Positions 45,083 to 56,782 of a stretch of DNA of 64,000 nt are shown here, piece by piece. Every line of letters starts with the position of its first letter. Within the stretch, counting starts at the first letter, position 1. The position numbers were made by a program, and so were the translations under genes. The stretch spans positions 1,178,001 to 1,242,000 of the forward strand of contig BSBN01000037.1 of the NCBI GenBank assembly GCA_027924645.1. The letters run 5' to 3'. Under the pieces are notes generated by a model. It did no database searches and was not told the DNA's origin. It saw nothing but the letters and a program-made list of their open reading frames with translations. The DNA is from Cunninghamia lanceolata (Eukaryota; Streptophyta; Pinopsida; Cupressales; Cupressaceae).

Positions 45083-46382
45083 CATGCTAGTTTACTTTGG
45101 AGGATTTTGTCTTATAATGATCTTCTAAATTGGGTTAAAAAGGAACAAATTAAGGAGATATGGTGGTAGGATTTGGTTGGCTAAATTTTAGGTGGTAAAC
45201 TATTCAAACATCTATGTGTCTATATGCATGTACACCGATTGCAATTACCACATGTTCAAAAAGTTTGGTAGGTTGTCCTGTAGAGGGGGAGGGGGAAGAA
45301 TAGGGGGTAATGAAAGATGGATCGAGGAGGGTGGGTTCGATTGACAGATGGAGCTCGTTAAAATAGGTTAACCTTTTTAATTATCTATTGGATCCATAGG
45401 AAAACAAACGACAACTTGGTGAATTGAAACATCTTAGTAGCTAGAGGAAGAGAAAGTAAAAGCAATTATGGTAGTAGCAACAAGTGAAATGGGATTGGCC
45501 TAAATCATTAAGAGTGTGAAAAAGGCAAAGCTGTAGCTTGAGACAAGGGAACAAAAAAGATCTGCATGTGGGCCTTCACAAGATGGGTCTCATACATTAG
45601 ATTAGTTTTTCATTTAGTGGGTGATCTAAAAATTATCATTACCTTTACTTCTTCCTTAGACATCTTGATTATATGTTTAAATAGTAGAAGCTATATAGAA
45701 GTGGTGGTGATTTAGCTACTAACATAGTAAGAGAATTGTTTTGACACTTATTGTAAGTGTTAAAATAACAAGCAATATGATATAACAAACATCTCTAAAG
45801 AGAGAGCATTAATCAAGCCCTAAGTTGGCAAATTAGAATTGAGAACAAGTACAAGTACATGAGTACAATATACTAGTTTGAAAAAACTTGGGGGATTGGG
45901 TATGTTCTAGGTACATCCATACAAAAAACATATAAAATTATGAATATATACATATTTGTAGCTTTAAAACATGAATTAAGTCAAAACACCACATAGCATG
46001 CTAAAGAAATATGCATGGTGTTTCATTTCTTTGATGTGGCATTAAGCATTTCATGCGTTGTTAGATATAGCTGGTATTTTTACAAGGTGGGTAAGAAGAT
46101 AAACAATCATGAATGACCATGTTTATATATTTTTAGTATAATATTATATTATACAATTGTATATTTAGATAAAAACATATTATATATTTAATATTTATAT
46201 ATATTTATTACTTAATTATATTTACTTTATATATAAAAGATATAATATTATAATTATTATGAAATATATTTAATTTATATGTAAATTACTAAATATATTT
46301 CTAATATTGTATTATATTATAAAATCATATATTTATATTAAATATATTACATATTTTTTATTTACATATATTTGTTAGTTCA
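45083..46382. other. spacer, no gene seen
   Basis: Includes a G-rich stretch at 45,280-45,350 and an almost pure A/T stretch at 46,120-46,380. The short open frame at 44,987-45,169 partly covers the foldback and resembles nothing known. Confidence 0.4.
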
Positions 46383-46562
46383 TTATAAAGAGAGAGAGAG
46401 GGAAATAGACCAACAAAGATAGGGGAAGAGAGATAGATAAAGAGAGACAAAGAGAGATAAGAGCGAGAAATAGAGAGATGGAAATAAGAGATAAAGATAG
46501 AGAACATAAAGAGAGGAAGATATGTATAGAGATAAATATAGAGATATAGAGAGAGAGGGACC
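46383..46562 (+). repeat. degenerate GAGA/GATA purine tract
   Basis: About 180 bp of agagag, gagata and gagaaa words with few pyrimidines on the + strand. The apparent minus-strand reading frames here (Ser/Leu/Tyr-rich) are products of this simple sequence and are not genes. Confidence 0.85.
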
Positions 46563-46802
46563 CAAGCTTGTTGCAAAGGAATTCATCCTGGATAGAATAG
46601 GCATGTTGTTTGACTGGGTTTCCCATTCTGGTGCACCCTAGAGATACTAACTGAGCTTTCTAGCACAACCAATGTCTTGTCTATGGAGAGTGGATAAGAC
46701 TAGCTCTAGGCGAGTGGCCCACATCCTAGAATGACTCAAGAAATATTTTCAATGGTGCCAATGCTATATCAATGGTGTTGTGGGCCAAAGGTATATCAAC
46801 TA

Positions 46803-46915
46803 GATATGTCAATGGTGCTAGACTCAAGAACCACATTTTAGAACCATTAACATTACCTCTTGTCGACACCTTCTACATTCTATAATGATCATGAGTCTAG
46901 CACCATTGACATATC
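46803..46915. repeat. perfect 24-bp inverted repeat, 65-bp loop
   Basis: 46,803-46,826 is the exact reverse complement of 46,892-46,915 (arm begins gatatgtcaatggtgctaga). The right arm is the C-terminal integrase coding sequence of the gypsy element (VNGARL on the minus strand); the left arm is an inverted copy of it, so the repeat marks the break where the element's sequence turns back on itself. Confidence 0.9.
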
Positions 46916-48168
46916 CAAATTTTGCAATTGCTTCAATGTAGAATAGTCCTAGCCACCTTGTCTTCAGTTTTTCTTGCTTCTTAAACTTGTCATATAGGAG
47001 CACTAAGTCACCTTCCTTGAATGTCTTGTTCCTCAAATTTTGATCATGCCAGACCTTCTATCTGTTCCTTTCAAGGTTCATATTATATGTTGCCATCATT
47101 CTGTCCTCATCCATTTTCTCCAACTCTTCAATCCTTTGTGTGAGAGAGTCTTCTTCATTCATCTTGAGGGTCTGGGTTGTGCGGAAGTTTGGCAGTATGA
47201 AGTGTACTGGTATTGTAGCATCTATTCCATACACTAGTTCATAGGGAGTGAACTTAGTAATTTTTTCGTAAGTTGTTCTGTATGCCTAGAGTACCGTAGG
47301 TACTTTTAGATCCCAGTCTATCTTGTTACCATTGCACATCTTTGTTATTGCTACCCTAATGATCTTATTCAAAGCTTCACTTTCTCCATATTCTTGTGAA
47401 TGGTATGGTGAACTCTTGTTATGTGTTATCATGAAGTTATCTAATAGTTCTGAAATCATCTTATTTACAAAATGTTTACCTTGATCACTGCTTATGCTCA
47501 ACAGATAGCCAAACTTGGTAATTATGTTCTCATATATGAATTTGGTAACATTTTTTGTTGTGCAATCTCTAGTTGGTTGTGCTTCAACCCACTTAGTTAG
47601 GTATTCCACTCTGGTAATGATGAATCTAGCTTTTGATTGCTTTGTTGGTGGGTCTATGGGCCCAATGAAGTCAATAGCCCATTTCTAAAAAGGTAATTGT
47701 GTTGGAAGTGGTCTCAATGGTATCTCATCTCTTGTGGTAGATATCCATGTTCTTTAACATGCGTCACAATTCTTCACATATGTCTTTGCATCTTTGAAAA
47801 TTTTAGGCCACCATAATCCAGCTAGTTTGGTTTTTCTTGTTGTCATGTCTCCAACATTATGTCCTCTTGCTATCCTTTCATGTGCTTCTCTGAGAATTTC
47901 TTCTCTTTCATGTTCATATACTACCCTTCTAATGATAACATCCTTCCCTATGACATACAGTTCTCCTTCAATCAATGTATATGGAAGAAGACTTCTGGAT
48001 TAAATTTTGTCTTTCTTGTGTTGACTTCTCTGTTGGAGGTTCACCTATAGCCAATAAGTATGCAATATCTACCAGTTCTTCTAGTATCGCATTCACTCTA
48101 AAAATATTTGTGCCAGGTAGTTCTTCTTCTTGTACCTCTGGATCTCCTCTTGTCTTAATTCTGGACAA
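46824..48168 (-). pseudogene. Ty3-gypsy integrase (broken)
   Basis: Minus strand: zinc-binding part in 47,975-47,754 (HERIARGHNVGDMTTRKTKL, LWWPKIFKDAKTYVKNCDAC, i.e. H..H and CX2C); catalytic core with AIDFIGPID just upstream of 47,609, SSDQGKHFVNKMI and SPYHSQEYGESEALNKIIR giving the D,D,E triad; then AYRTTYEKITKFTPYELVYG and RNKTFKEGDLVLLYDKFKKQ, the usual C-terminal segment, ending at GYVNGARL beside the 24-bp inverted repeat. In-frame stops occur after NCDAC and after KVPTVL. Confidence 0.87.
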
Positions 48169-48239
48169 GTACAGTCTTGTCCCTGATTGTGCTTTTCTAG
48201 TTTCACCATAATTGAGATTTCAAACTCCTGAAACAATAG

Positions 48240-48793
48240 TAGTCATCAGCAAACTTTTCCCTGAATGATTGGTTTGTTGAGTAGATATTTCAATGGTTCA
48301 TGATTAGTATAGAATACAAAAGGTGTTGACAAGAGGTAGTGTCTGAACTTCTATAATGCATACACCATTGCTAGGGCTTCCCTTTTAGTTGTGGTATAGT
48401 TATCTTCTTTTGACAACTTCCTGCTTGCAAATGCTACTGAATGATCCTTAAAACCTCTAGGCTAAGTTAGTACTGCTCCTACTGCAATCCCTGATGCATC
48501 AACATGAGCATGGAATGTGTTTTCCCAATCTATAAATATAGGCATTGGTGCTTCTACTATCTTCTATTTAAAAGTGAAATGTATTTTGGTGTTGTTCATT
48601 CTAGGTAATACTTTTGCCCCTTTTCTTTATCAATAGTTCTTCTATAGCTGATAAAGATGGCTGCATAACTCTTGATTAACTTCTAGTGGTAACCGATATA
48701 CCCTAGGAATGTTTTGACATCAGATGTGGTTTTTGGTGGTGGCAAGTTTAGAATAATGGCAACTTTTAGGGGATCAACCATCAAGCCTTCTTT
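48240..48793 (-). pseudogene. Ty3-gypsy RNase H region (broken)
   Basis: Stop-interrupted minus-strand translation gives APMPIFIDWENTFHAHVDAS, GIAVGAVLT, SVAFASRKLSKEDNYTTTKR, EALAMVYALQKFRHYLLSTP and FYTNHEPLKYLLNKP. The D(A)S.....GAVL...AFASR.L...E.NYTTTE.EALA.V.A..KFRHYL pattern is the gypsy-type RNase H that follows RT. Confidence 0.82.
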
Positions 48794-49655
48794 TCATATT
48801 ATATGATCTAGTAGTGTTCCAAATGGTACTGCAAAAGTACATTTCTTCAAGTTCAGGGAAATTTGTAAGATTCTACATTTATTCAACATCAACCTCAATG
48901 TTTGTGTGTGATCTTTTACCTCTCCAAATACAGTCCAATCATCCAAATAGACTTCCAGAAAATCATGTATAAACTCTTTGAATGCATTGACCATGATTCT
49001 ACTGAATACTATAGGTGCATTTTTCAATCCAAATGGCATAATAGTATACATGAAAGATCCTAGTTTAGAAGCAAATGTTGTTTTAGGTTGATCCTCGTCT
49101 CTAATTTTTACCTGGTGATATCTGGAGAATCCATCAGTGAAGGAATATATTTCCCTACTGGCAATTGACTCCAAGATTTCTGACTCTGTGAATGGTGTAG
49201 GGAAAGGATCATGAAGACAAGCCTTATTCAATTCTCTATAGTCTCTGTAGATCCTGATTTCTCCTATTTTCAAGTATTTTGTAACACCATTGGACTGATC
49301 CACTCTGCTTCCTCCACCAATTTTATGATCCCTACTTCTAGCATCTTATCAAGTTCTACTTTAACCTTTTTCTTCATGTTTGTATTCATCCTATATGGCC
49401 TTTTCTTGATTGGCTTACATCCTTCTTTCAATTGAATTTTCATTGTTCTGGCTTCCTCTTTGATTCCCTTAATCTCTATGAACTTTCTAGGAAATAAATC
49501 CTCATACTCAGACAAAATTTCTACTACTTGTGCCACTTCCTTCTCATCCCAATAGTCTCCTATTTTTGCTAGCTTAGGATCTCCCTTGTTGGAAATGTTT
49601 TCTTCCCTTAGCTGGATGGGCTTGTTATAATACTTTTCCTTGATATCTGTTGATT
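48794..49655 (-). pseudogene. Ty3-gypsy reverse transcriptase (broken)
   Basis: Minus-strand frame 49,655-49,270 contains the run-up (EGCKPIKKRPYRMNTNMKKK, EVGIIKLVEEAEWISPMV), then after a frameshift 49,303-48,794 gives IRIYRDYRELNKACLHDPFP, FTDGFSRYHQVKIRDEDQPK, TTFASKLGSFMYTIMPFGLK and VYLDDWTVFG. YLDD (48,938-48,949) stands for the catalytic Y(I/V)DD box and DGFSRYHQ for the DG.SGYHQ motif (Gly replaced by Arg). RT copies element RNA into DNA. Confidence 0.88.
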
Positions 49656-49660
49656 CCACC
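49656..49660. repeat. target-site duplication CCACC, left copy
   Basis: CCACC immediately precedes the left LTR of the copia element and recurs at 56,778-56,782 after the right LTR. Confidence 0.9.
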
Positions 49661-50954
49661 TGTTGGATCTAGGGCATACAACTGAGAGGGGGGGGGTGAA
49701 TCAGTTGTATACAAACTTGCTTTCTATTTCAAACACTTGATTCGTCTTGTTAGTTAACAGCATATCAATTAATCATCCATGAAAGTAAAATACACAAACA
49801 CAAGAGCAGATAAACATCAACACAATGAACACCAAGATTTTGACGTGGAAAACCCGGTTAAGGGAAAAACCACGCGGTGATTAACCCAAGGATTATTCTT
49901 TGTTAAAAGAATAAGAAAAAGAATGGCACTGCCAATTAGGGCTCACTGCCCGAGCACACTGCTCACAAAGAGGCCCACTGCCTACAAGGAGACACACTGT
50001 CTACAAAGTGATAAGAATCATGGTCTTGAACTGGAGAATGACATCTTTACCATGTCCGGATCAGTTCCATTTAAGCCCAAAAACCTCTGCTCTGCCTTCC
50101 GCACTTCTCTTTGCTACACCACTCTCATCCACACAATCCACACTACAAAATGAACTCACAAACCTTTATTTATACAAGACATCAACTTAGGAACAATCAT
50201 CTAAGTCAGCAATCAACCATAAGAATATCCGCAAGATGAATAACACATCTGGTCGGCCACCACAAGAACATTCGCAGGATGAACAACTCATCCGGTCGGC
50301 TAAACAGAGCAAGAACTTCATCCGAAAGATTATCTTCAATTCCAGGCTCTACCATCAATGCGGACCAACAACACAACCTAAACATGATCCACGAACATTT
50401 CCAAGCCTGCCTAAATGACCAGGTACATCCACACTTCCTCTACTTACTGGAATCTCTTCTCTTCCTTATCCGAAACTTCAAGAACACAGTCTGTCGCCAC
50501 TGTCACAATGCAAAAGGTACTTCTAGACCTCCAAATCATACATGACTTGAGATGACACATCACAAGGACATCCCAAACACTCCTTCCAATCTGTAGATTA
50601 GGATTATACAATTCCGGACCTCACCGGACCTTTTTGTGATCCTCTGTCACCTCTGAACACTTGCTGGAACCGGTTCCACATCGACACCCACAACTCCTTC
50701 AGATCTTCATGCGGACCTCTGAAATCTTAACTGAAGCATCTCAAGACTCATATATACAAACCCTTTAATCCGCATCCTTCGGTTCGCATCCTATACAATA
50801 CATTTGCCTTCTTCTCATCATTGTTCTTCATTGTTCCTGACTGAGGCTAATTTTCTCAATATCCTCAGCACACTGCTCATCGAATCCCTCTTGTCAATGC
50901 AATATGAGTATGTTGACATCAATGACAACACTGGTTCACCTCATACTTGCAACA
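49661..50954 (-). repeat. copia 3' LTR, 1,294 bp
   Basis: Begins (plus-strand view) TGTTGGATCTAGGGC, with a G homopolymer at 49,687-49,695, and ends CATACTTGCAACA. It matches 55,486-56,777 throughout. It is followed by the complement of the polypurine tract (atctccccctttg). Confidence 0.93.
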
Positions 50955-51267
50955 ATCTCCCCCTTTGTCATTGATGGCAACATATGATGTGAAAAACCAT
51001 CAAGACAAGAACTTCTCCTTTTTGTTACAGCTCCCCCTATCAGCAACATGTCTTCTCCTCATTTACTGCTCCCCCTTTGATCATCAACTACTTGTTTTTC
51101 ACATGTCTTCTCTCCCCGTTTGACATCAATGGCAAAGGGCTCATACTTGCAATTTTAACACATCAGAATCATACCAGCTACTCCCCCTTAGTAGCAGCTC
51201 CCCATCATCAATCCGGATCACAAGATATGATTGTGATATCCACTGGACTGATGCACATCAGTGCATC

Positions 51268-54200
51268 CTAGTTCATCACCGGAGGGGCCATGACCCCTAA
51301 CTTCTCTCGGAGATATTCAAAAGAGTCCTTGGGAAGAGGTTTAGTAAAGATATCTGCAATCTGATCCTTGGAGGGAACATACTCCAACCTGACTTCTTCC
51401 TTGTTCACTTGTTCTCTCAAAAAGTGAAACTTGATAGATATGTGCTTAGTCTTAGAGTGCAATACCGGATTCTTGAAAATATTAATTGCACTTGAATTAT
51501 CACAGAAAATTGTGATAGGCTCCTCATATTCAACTTTAATGTCTCTTAGCATCTGCTTCATCCATAAGATTTGAGTGCAACTACCTGCTGCTGCAATGTA
51601 TTCTGCTTCAGTTGTAGACAGAGATATTGCATCTTGTTTCTTGCTTAGCCAAGAAACCAATCTCTTCCCTAAAAAGAATACTCCACCACTGGTGCTCTTC
51701 CGGTCATCCACATCTCATGCCCAATCTGCATCTATGTAAGCATGAAGAGAGAAATCCAGATCTCTAGGGTACCATAGACCATACTTAGCTATTCCTTTCA
51801 AGTATCTAAAAATTCTTTTGATTGCCATAACATGAGATTCTTTAGGATCAGCCTGGAATCTTGCTACAAGACCAACAGCCTGCATTATATCTGGTCTGGT
51901 CTGAGTGAGATACAGCAATCCACCAATCATTGATCTATACTTTGTTTGATCTGCCTTTGGGGAGTCATCATCTTTGCTCAACTTACATCCGGTTGCCATG
52001 GGAGTGTTCATTGGCTTTGAATCTTCCATACCAAATTTCCTTAACAATTCTTTCACATATTTGGTCTGAGAAATGAAGATCCCTTTCTTTGTTTGAGTAA
52101 TTTGCAGACCCAAGAAGAAATTCATTTCACCAAGCATAGACATTTCAAACTCACATTTCATCTGATTTGCAAAAGTTTTGCACATACTATCTCTTCCTCC
52201 AAAAATGATATCATCCACAAACACTTCAACAATCAAAATGTTTTCATGATCAATTTTGAAATATAAGTTACTGTCAGCAGTACCTTTGCTGAATCCAATC
52301 TGCACAAGATGCTTATCCAACCTTTCATACCATGCTCTTGGGGCTTGTTCTAATCCATACAATGCTTTCTTCAACTTGCAGACCATATCATCATTGTCAG
52401 ACAATTAAAATCCATCCGGTTGTTCAATGTAAACTTCTTCTTCCAGATCACCATTTAGGAAGGCAGACTTGACATCCATCTGATATACCTTGAAGTCTTT
52501 AAAGGTAGCAAATGCAAGAAATAATCTGACTGCTTCAATTCTTGCCACCGGAGCAAAGGTCTCTTCAAAATCAATTCCTTCTATTTGAGAGTAGCCTTTG
52601 CAGACCAATCTAGCTTTGTTTCTGATTACTTCACTAGCTTCATTTAATTTGTTCCAGAAGACCCATTTGGTTCCAATCACATTCCTGTCTCTAGGTCTGG
52701 GAACAAGATCCCAAGTATGATTTTTCTCTATTTGCATTAATTCATCTTTCATTGCTTTGGTCCAGTTTTCATCATTGCAGGCTTCATTTACTGTTTTAGG
52801 TTCAATCTTTGAAATCAGACAACATTCATCCTGATTTTGAGCAACATTCCTTCTAGTTTGCACACCTTTGCTTCTGTCACCTATGATCTAATCTTCAGAG
52901 TGGTTTAGTGTTACATACCTTGGAATTTTGGGAGTATCCTGCACTGCTGCTTCTTGATCAGGCTCATTCAAACCTATCTCTACTTCCTGATTTATCAGAT
53001 CAGGCTGACTCTGACTTACCGGAGAGGATTGAGTTCCTTGAACCTGAACACCGTCTTGGTCATCTTCATCAAACTCATAAAATCTTGAGGGCTTCTCAAT
53101 TCCTTCATCAACTTTCACATTAGTGCTTTCTATCATCTTCCTTAGTCTCTTATTGTAACACCGGTATGCTTTGCTTTGAGTGGAGTAACCCAAGAAAATT
53201 CCTTCATCACTTCTAGCATCAAACTTTCCTAGATCTTCATCTCTTTTAATATAACACTTGCTACCAAATACTCTAAAATATTTCACAGTAGGAGTGATGC
53301 CAAACCAGAGTTCATAGGGGGTCTTACCGGTATTGTTTCTGATTTGAACTCGATTTAGAGTGTAGACTGCAGTGCTGATAGCTTCTTTCCAGAACATCTG
53401 AGGAACATTTGCTTCCAACATCATTGTCTTGGCAGCTTCCTGGATGGTCTGGTTCTTTCTTTCAACTACTCCATTCTGCTATGGAGTCCTAGGAGCAGAC
53501 AATTGTCTCCTTATACCCTGCTTCTCACAAAAGTCAATGAACTCACCAGATGTAAATTCACCACCTCTATCAGACCTTAGACACTTTAGTTTCAATCCGG
53601 TTTGATTCTCTACCATAGCTTTGAAGATTTTGAGCTTCTCAAATGCTTCTGATTTTTCTTTTAGGAAGGTAACCCACATCATCTGGGAATGGTCATCAAT
53701 TAACAACATGAAATATCTATCACCTTGCAGACTCTTGATTCTTGTCGGACCACAGAGATCAGTATGTACTAATTCCAACAATTCGGTAGAGGACTGATCT
53801 TTGCTTTTGAAAGAGACTCTACTCTGTTTACCTAGTTGACATTCTTTGCACAAACTATTTGTAGGTTTCATCAATTTTGGAAGATCTCTTACAGCCTGAG
53901 TATTGCTTATCTTGATGATGTTATCAAAATTTACATGACACATTCTTCTATGCCATAACCAACTCTGATCAACTTGAACAAACAGACAACTTTTATTTGA
54001 ACCAACCAGATGAAAGATATTACCTTTTGTCTGAGTACCAGATGCAATTTCAGTTCCGAAGCTTGTAAAGATTCTACATTTTCCATTCTTAAACCGGAGA
54101 TCATAGCCTTTGTCTACTAACTGACCAACACTGAGAAGATTGTGCTTCAATCCTTCAACATATAGTACATTACCTGTTTTGCTCTTTCCATCAAAGGAAA

Positions 54201-55428
54201 TAGTTCCCCTACCTCTGATTCTGCCAGCAGAATTGTCACCAAACTTTACCATTCCTCCTTCATACCTTTCCAAATTCAAGAACTTATCCTTGTCACCAGT
54301 CATATGGTGAGAACATCCACTGTCAATAACCCAATCATCCTTTTCTTCCACTTGAGCAGCCAAAGCTTTTTCCACAACCTTGTGATTGACAGATTCAGAG
54401 AGTATTGAATCTTCTTCCTTGATGGCAATAAACACCCATTCATTTCTGGATTTGCTTCCTAGTTCTGATTCATCATCTGTTACTCCTTCATTGTCATCTT
54501 CTTCATGAACATAATAGCAGTTCTTTTGAAACCTTTGTCTGTTAGTATTAGACCTTGCAGATCTTTCCAGACATCTTGAAGCAAAATGACCAATCTTATT
54601 GCAGTTGAAGCACTTAAAGGGTAGTTTTCCTTCATACTTACCGGATCCTCTTGGTAGTCTTTTTGCAATGAGGGCTTCAAGTTGAGCTATTTCTGCTTCT
54701 TCTTCTTCCATGTCTCTTCTTGCTTGATCATACCATGACATCTTCCTTGAAGAGTTTTCTCCCGGATCAAATCTTTGTTTGCCTTTCACATAGGCACTGG
54801 CTTTGAAAGTAGATTCAGTCTTGGGAGGATCATCTCCAAACTCAGTCATTTCAAATGCAGCTAGCTTGCCAGCCAATTGTTCTCTTGTGACAGTTATGTG
54901 GGCTCTGAATTCATCAATTGCAGCAACCTTGATTTTGTAGGCAGCAGGAAGGGATCTGAGGATTTTACAAACAATCTTATTTTCATCCAGAGTTCCACCA
55001 GCATTTCTAATTCCACACACTAGTTCATTCACTCTTGGCATAAAAGTAGTGATGTTTTCATCATCTCTCATCTTCAATCTTTCAAATTTCCCTTTCAGAC
55101 TTTGCAACCTTGCACTCTTGACAAACTCATCTCCTTCATACAGAAGTTCCAGTTTAGTCAGGATCTCATATGCAGTTGGTAGGTCAATAACATTTGAGAG
55201 ATCTGAGTCATTCAATGCGCTTAGAAGAGCTTCCTTGGTCCGCAGATTGTTTTCAGCATTTGTGATTTCATTCAGAGTTGTCGGACCACCTTGTGGAGGT
55301 ACATATGGTTTTGAAACCATGGCCAAGTATGCTTTTCCCATACATTCCAAGTGACATTTCATGCGACCCTTCCAGAGAGTGAAATTGGTTCCATCGAACT
55401 TCGGACTATCCTTTTTGTATGACGACAT
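51268..55428 (-). pseudogene. Ty1-copia gag-pol polyprotein, four in-frame stops
   Basis: One frame runs from MSSYKKDSPKFDGTNFTLW (ATG at 55,428-55,426; an upstream in-frame ATG exists at 55,443) to GVMAPPVMN at 51,268 without a frameshift. Domains, numbering from 55,443: gag 1-270; zinc knuckle CFNCNKIGHFASRC 278-291; protease WVIDSGCSHHMTG (Asp 374); integrase HHCC (H498, H503, C532, C535) and catalytic Asp 562 and 625, with VVER supplying the Glu after the first stop; RT with [28 protein letters not shown] and FVDDIIFGG (52,210-52,221; Phe replaces the usual Tyr); RNase H with STTEAEYIAAAGS and KHISIKFHFLRE. Stops: TAG 53,479-53,481 (PQQNGV), TAG 52,888-52,890 (SEDQIIGD), TAA 52,405-52,407 (DGFQLSD) and TGA 51,715-51,717 (DADWAGDVDD). 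Three of these are glutamine codons changed by C to T. Confidence 0.92.
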
Positions 55429-55470
55429 CCTGGATCTCCTCAAGCGGTTAAGCTCCTTTCAGAGGAACTT

Positions 55471-55483
55471 GGCTCTGATACCA
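55471..55483 (-). other. copia primer binding site
   Basis: The minus-strand sequence TGGTATCAGAGCC is complementary to the 3' end of initiator methionyl-tRNA and sits two bases inside the 5' LTR. Confidence 0.93.
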
Positions 55484-55485
55484 AT

Positions 55486-56777
55486 TGTTGGATCTAGGGC
55501 ATACAACTGAGAGGGGGGGTGAATCAGTTGTATACAAACTTGCTTTCTATTTCAAACACTTGATTCGTCTTGTTAGTTAACAACATATCAATTAATCAAC
55601 CATGAAAGTAAAATGCACAAACACAAGAGCAGATAAACATCAACACAATGAACACCAAGATTTTGACGTGGAAAACCCAGTTAAGGGAAAAACCACGGGG
55701 TGATTAACCCAAGGATTATTCTCTGTTAAAAGAATAAGAAAAAGAATGGCACTGCCAATTAGGGCTCACTGCCCGAGCACACTGCTCACAAAGAGGCCCA
55801 CTGCCTACAAGGAGACACACTGTCTACAAAGTGATAAGAATCATGGTCTTGAACTGGAGAATGACATCTTTACCATGTCCGGATCAGTTCCATTTAAGCC
55901 CAAAAACCTCTGCTCTGCCTTCCGCACTTCTCTTCGCTACACCACTCTCATCCACACAATCCACACTACAAAATGAACTCACAAACCTTTATTTATACAA
56001 GACATCGACTTAGGAACAATCATCTAAGTCGGAAATCAACCATAAGAATATCCGCAAGATGAATAACACATCTGGTCGGCCACCACAAGAACATTCGCAG
56101 GATGAACAACTCATCCGGTCGGCTAAACAGAGCAAGAACTTCATCCGGAAGATTATCTTCAATTCTGGGCTCTACCATCAATGCGGACCAACAACACAAC
56201 CTAAACATGATCCATGGACATTTCCAAGCCTGCCTAAATGACCAGGTACATCCGCACTTCCTCTACTTACTGGAATCTCTTCTCTTCCTTATCTGGAACT
56301 TCAAGAACACAGTCTGTCGCCACTGTCACAATGCAAAAGGTACTTCCGGACCTCCAAATCATACACGACTTGAGATGACACATCACAAGGACATCCCAAA
56401 CACTCCTTCCAATCTGTAGATTAGGATTATACAATTCTAGACCTCACCAAACCTTTTTGTGATCCTCTGTCACCTCTGAACACTTGCTGGAACCGGTTCC
56501 ACACCGACAGCCACAACTCCTTCAGATCTTCATGCAGACCTCTAAAATCTTAACTGAAGCATCTCAAGACTCATATATACAAACCCTTTAATCCGCATCC
56601 TCTAGTTCGCATCCTATACAATACATTTGCCTTCTTCTCAGCACTGTTCTTCACTGTTCCTGACTGAGGCTAATTTTCTCAATATCCTCAGCACACTGCT
56701 CATCGAATCCCTCTTATCAATGCAATATGAGTATGTTGACATCAATGACAACACTGGTTCACCTCATACTTGCAACA
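55486..56777 (-). repeat. copia 5' LTR, 1,292 bp
   Basis: Collinear with the 3' LTR. The differences are mostly C/T and G/A (for example aacccggtta/aacccagtta, catcaactta/catcgactta, ccttcggttc/cctctagttc). It ends directly against the second CCACC. Confidence 0.93.
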
Positions 56778-56782
56778 CCACC

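Larger units (their letters stand above)
49661..56777 (-). mobile_element. complete Ty1-copia retrotransposon, 7.1 kb
   Basis: Coded on the minus strand. 5' LTR 55,486-56,777, PBS 55,471-55,483 (complement TGGTATCAGAGCC, the initiator-Met tRNA site typical of copia), polyprotein 55,428-51,268, polypurine tract around 50,955-50,966 (complement AAAGGGGGAGAT), 3' LTR 49,661-50,954. CCACC duplications flank it. LTRs start TGTTG and end CAACA on both strands and differ at roughly 35-40 positions of 1,293, about 3%, so this is clearly older than the 12.2-kb element. Confidence 0.95.

Noticed and set aside
46358..46626. Three overlapping Leu/Ser/Tyr-rich minus-strand frames resembling membrane proteins
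   Set aside because: They come from the GAGA/GATA purine tract and have no independent support.
49923..50545. Frames in the copia LTRs (MALPIRAHCPSTLLTKRPTA..., MNNTSGRPPQEHS...), repeated at 55,746-56,419
   Set aside because: They are duplicated only because they are in the LTRs, are short and lack domains.
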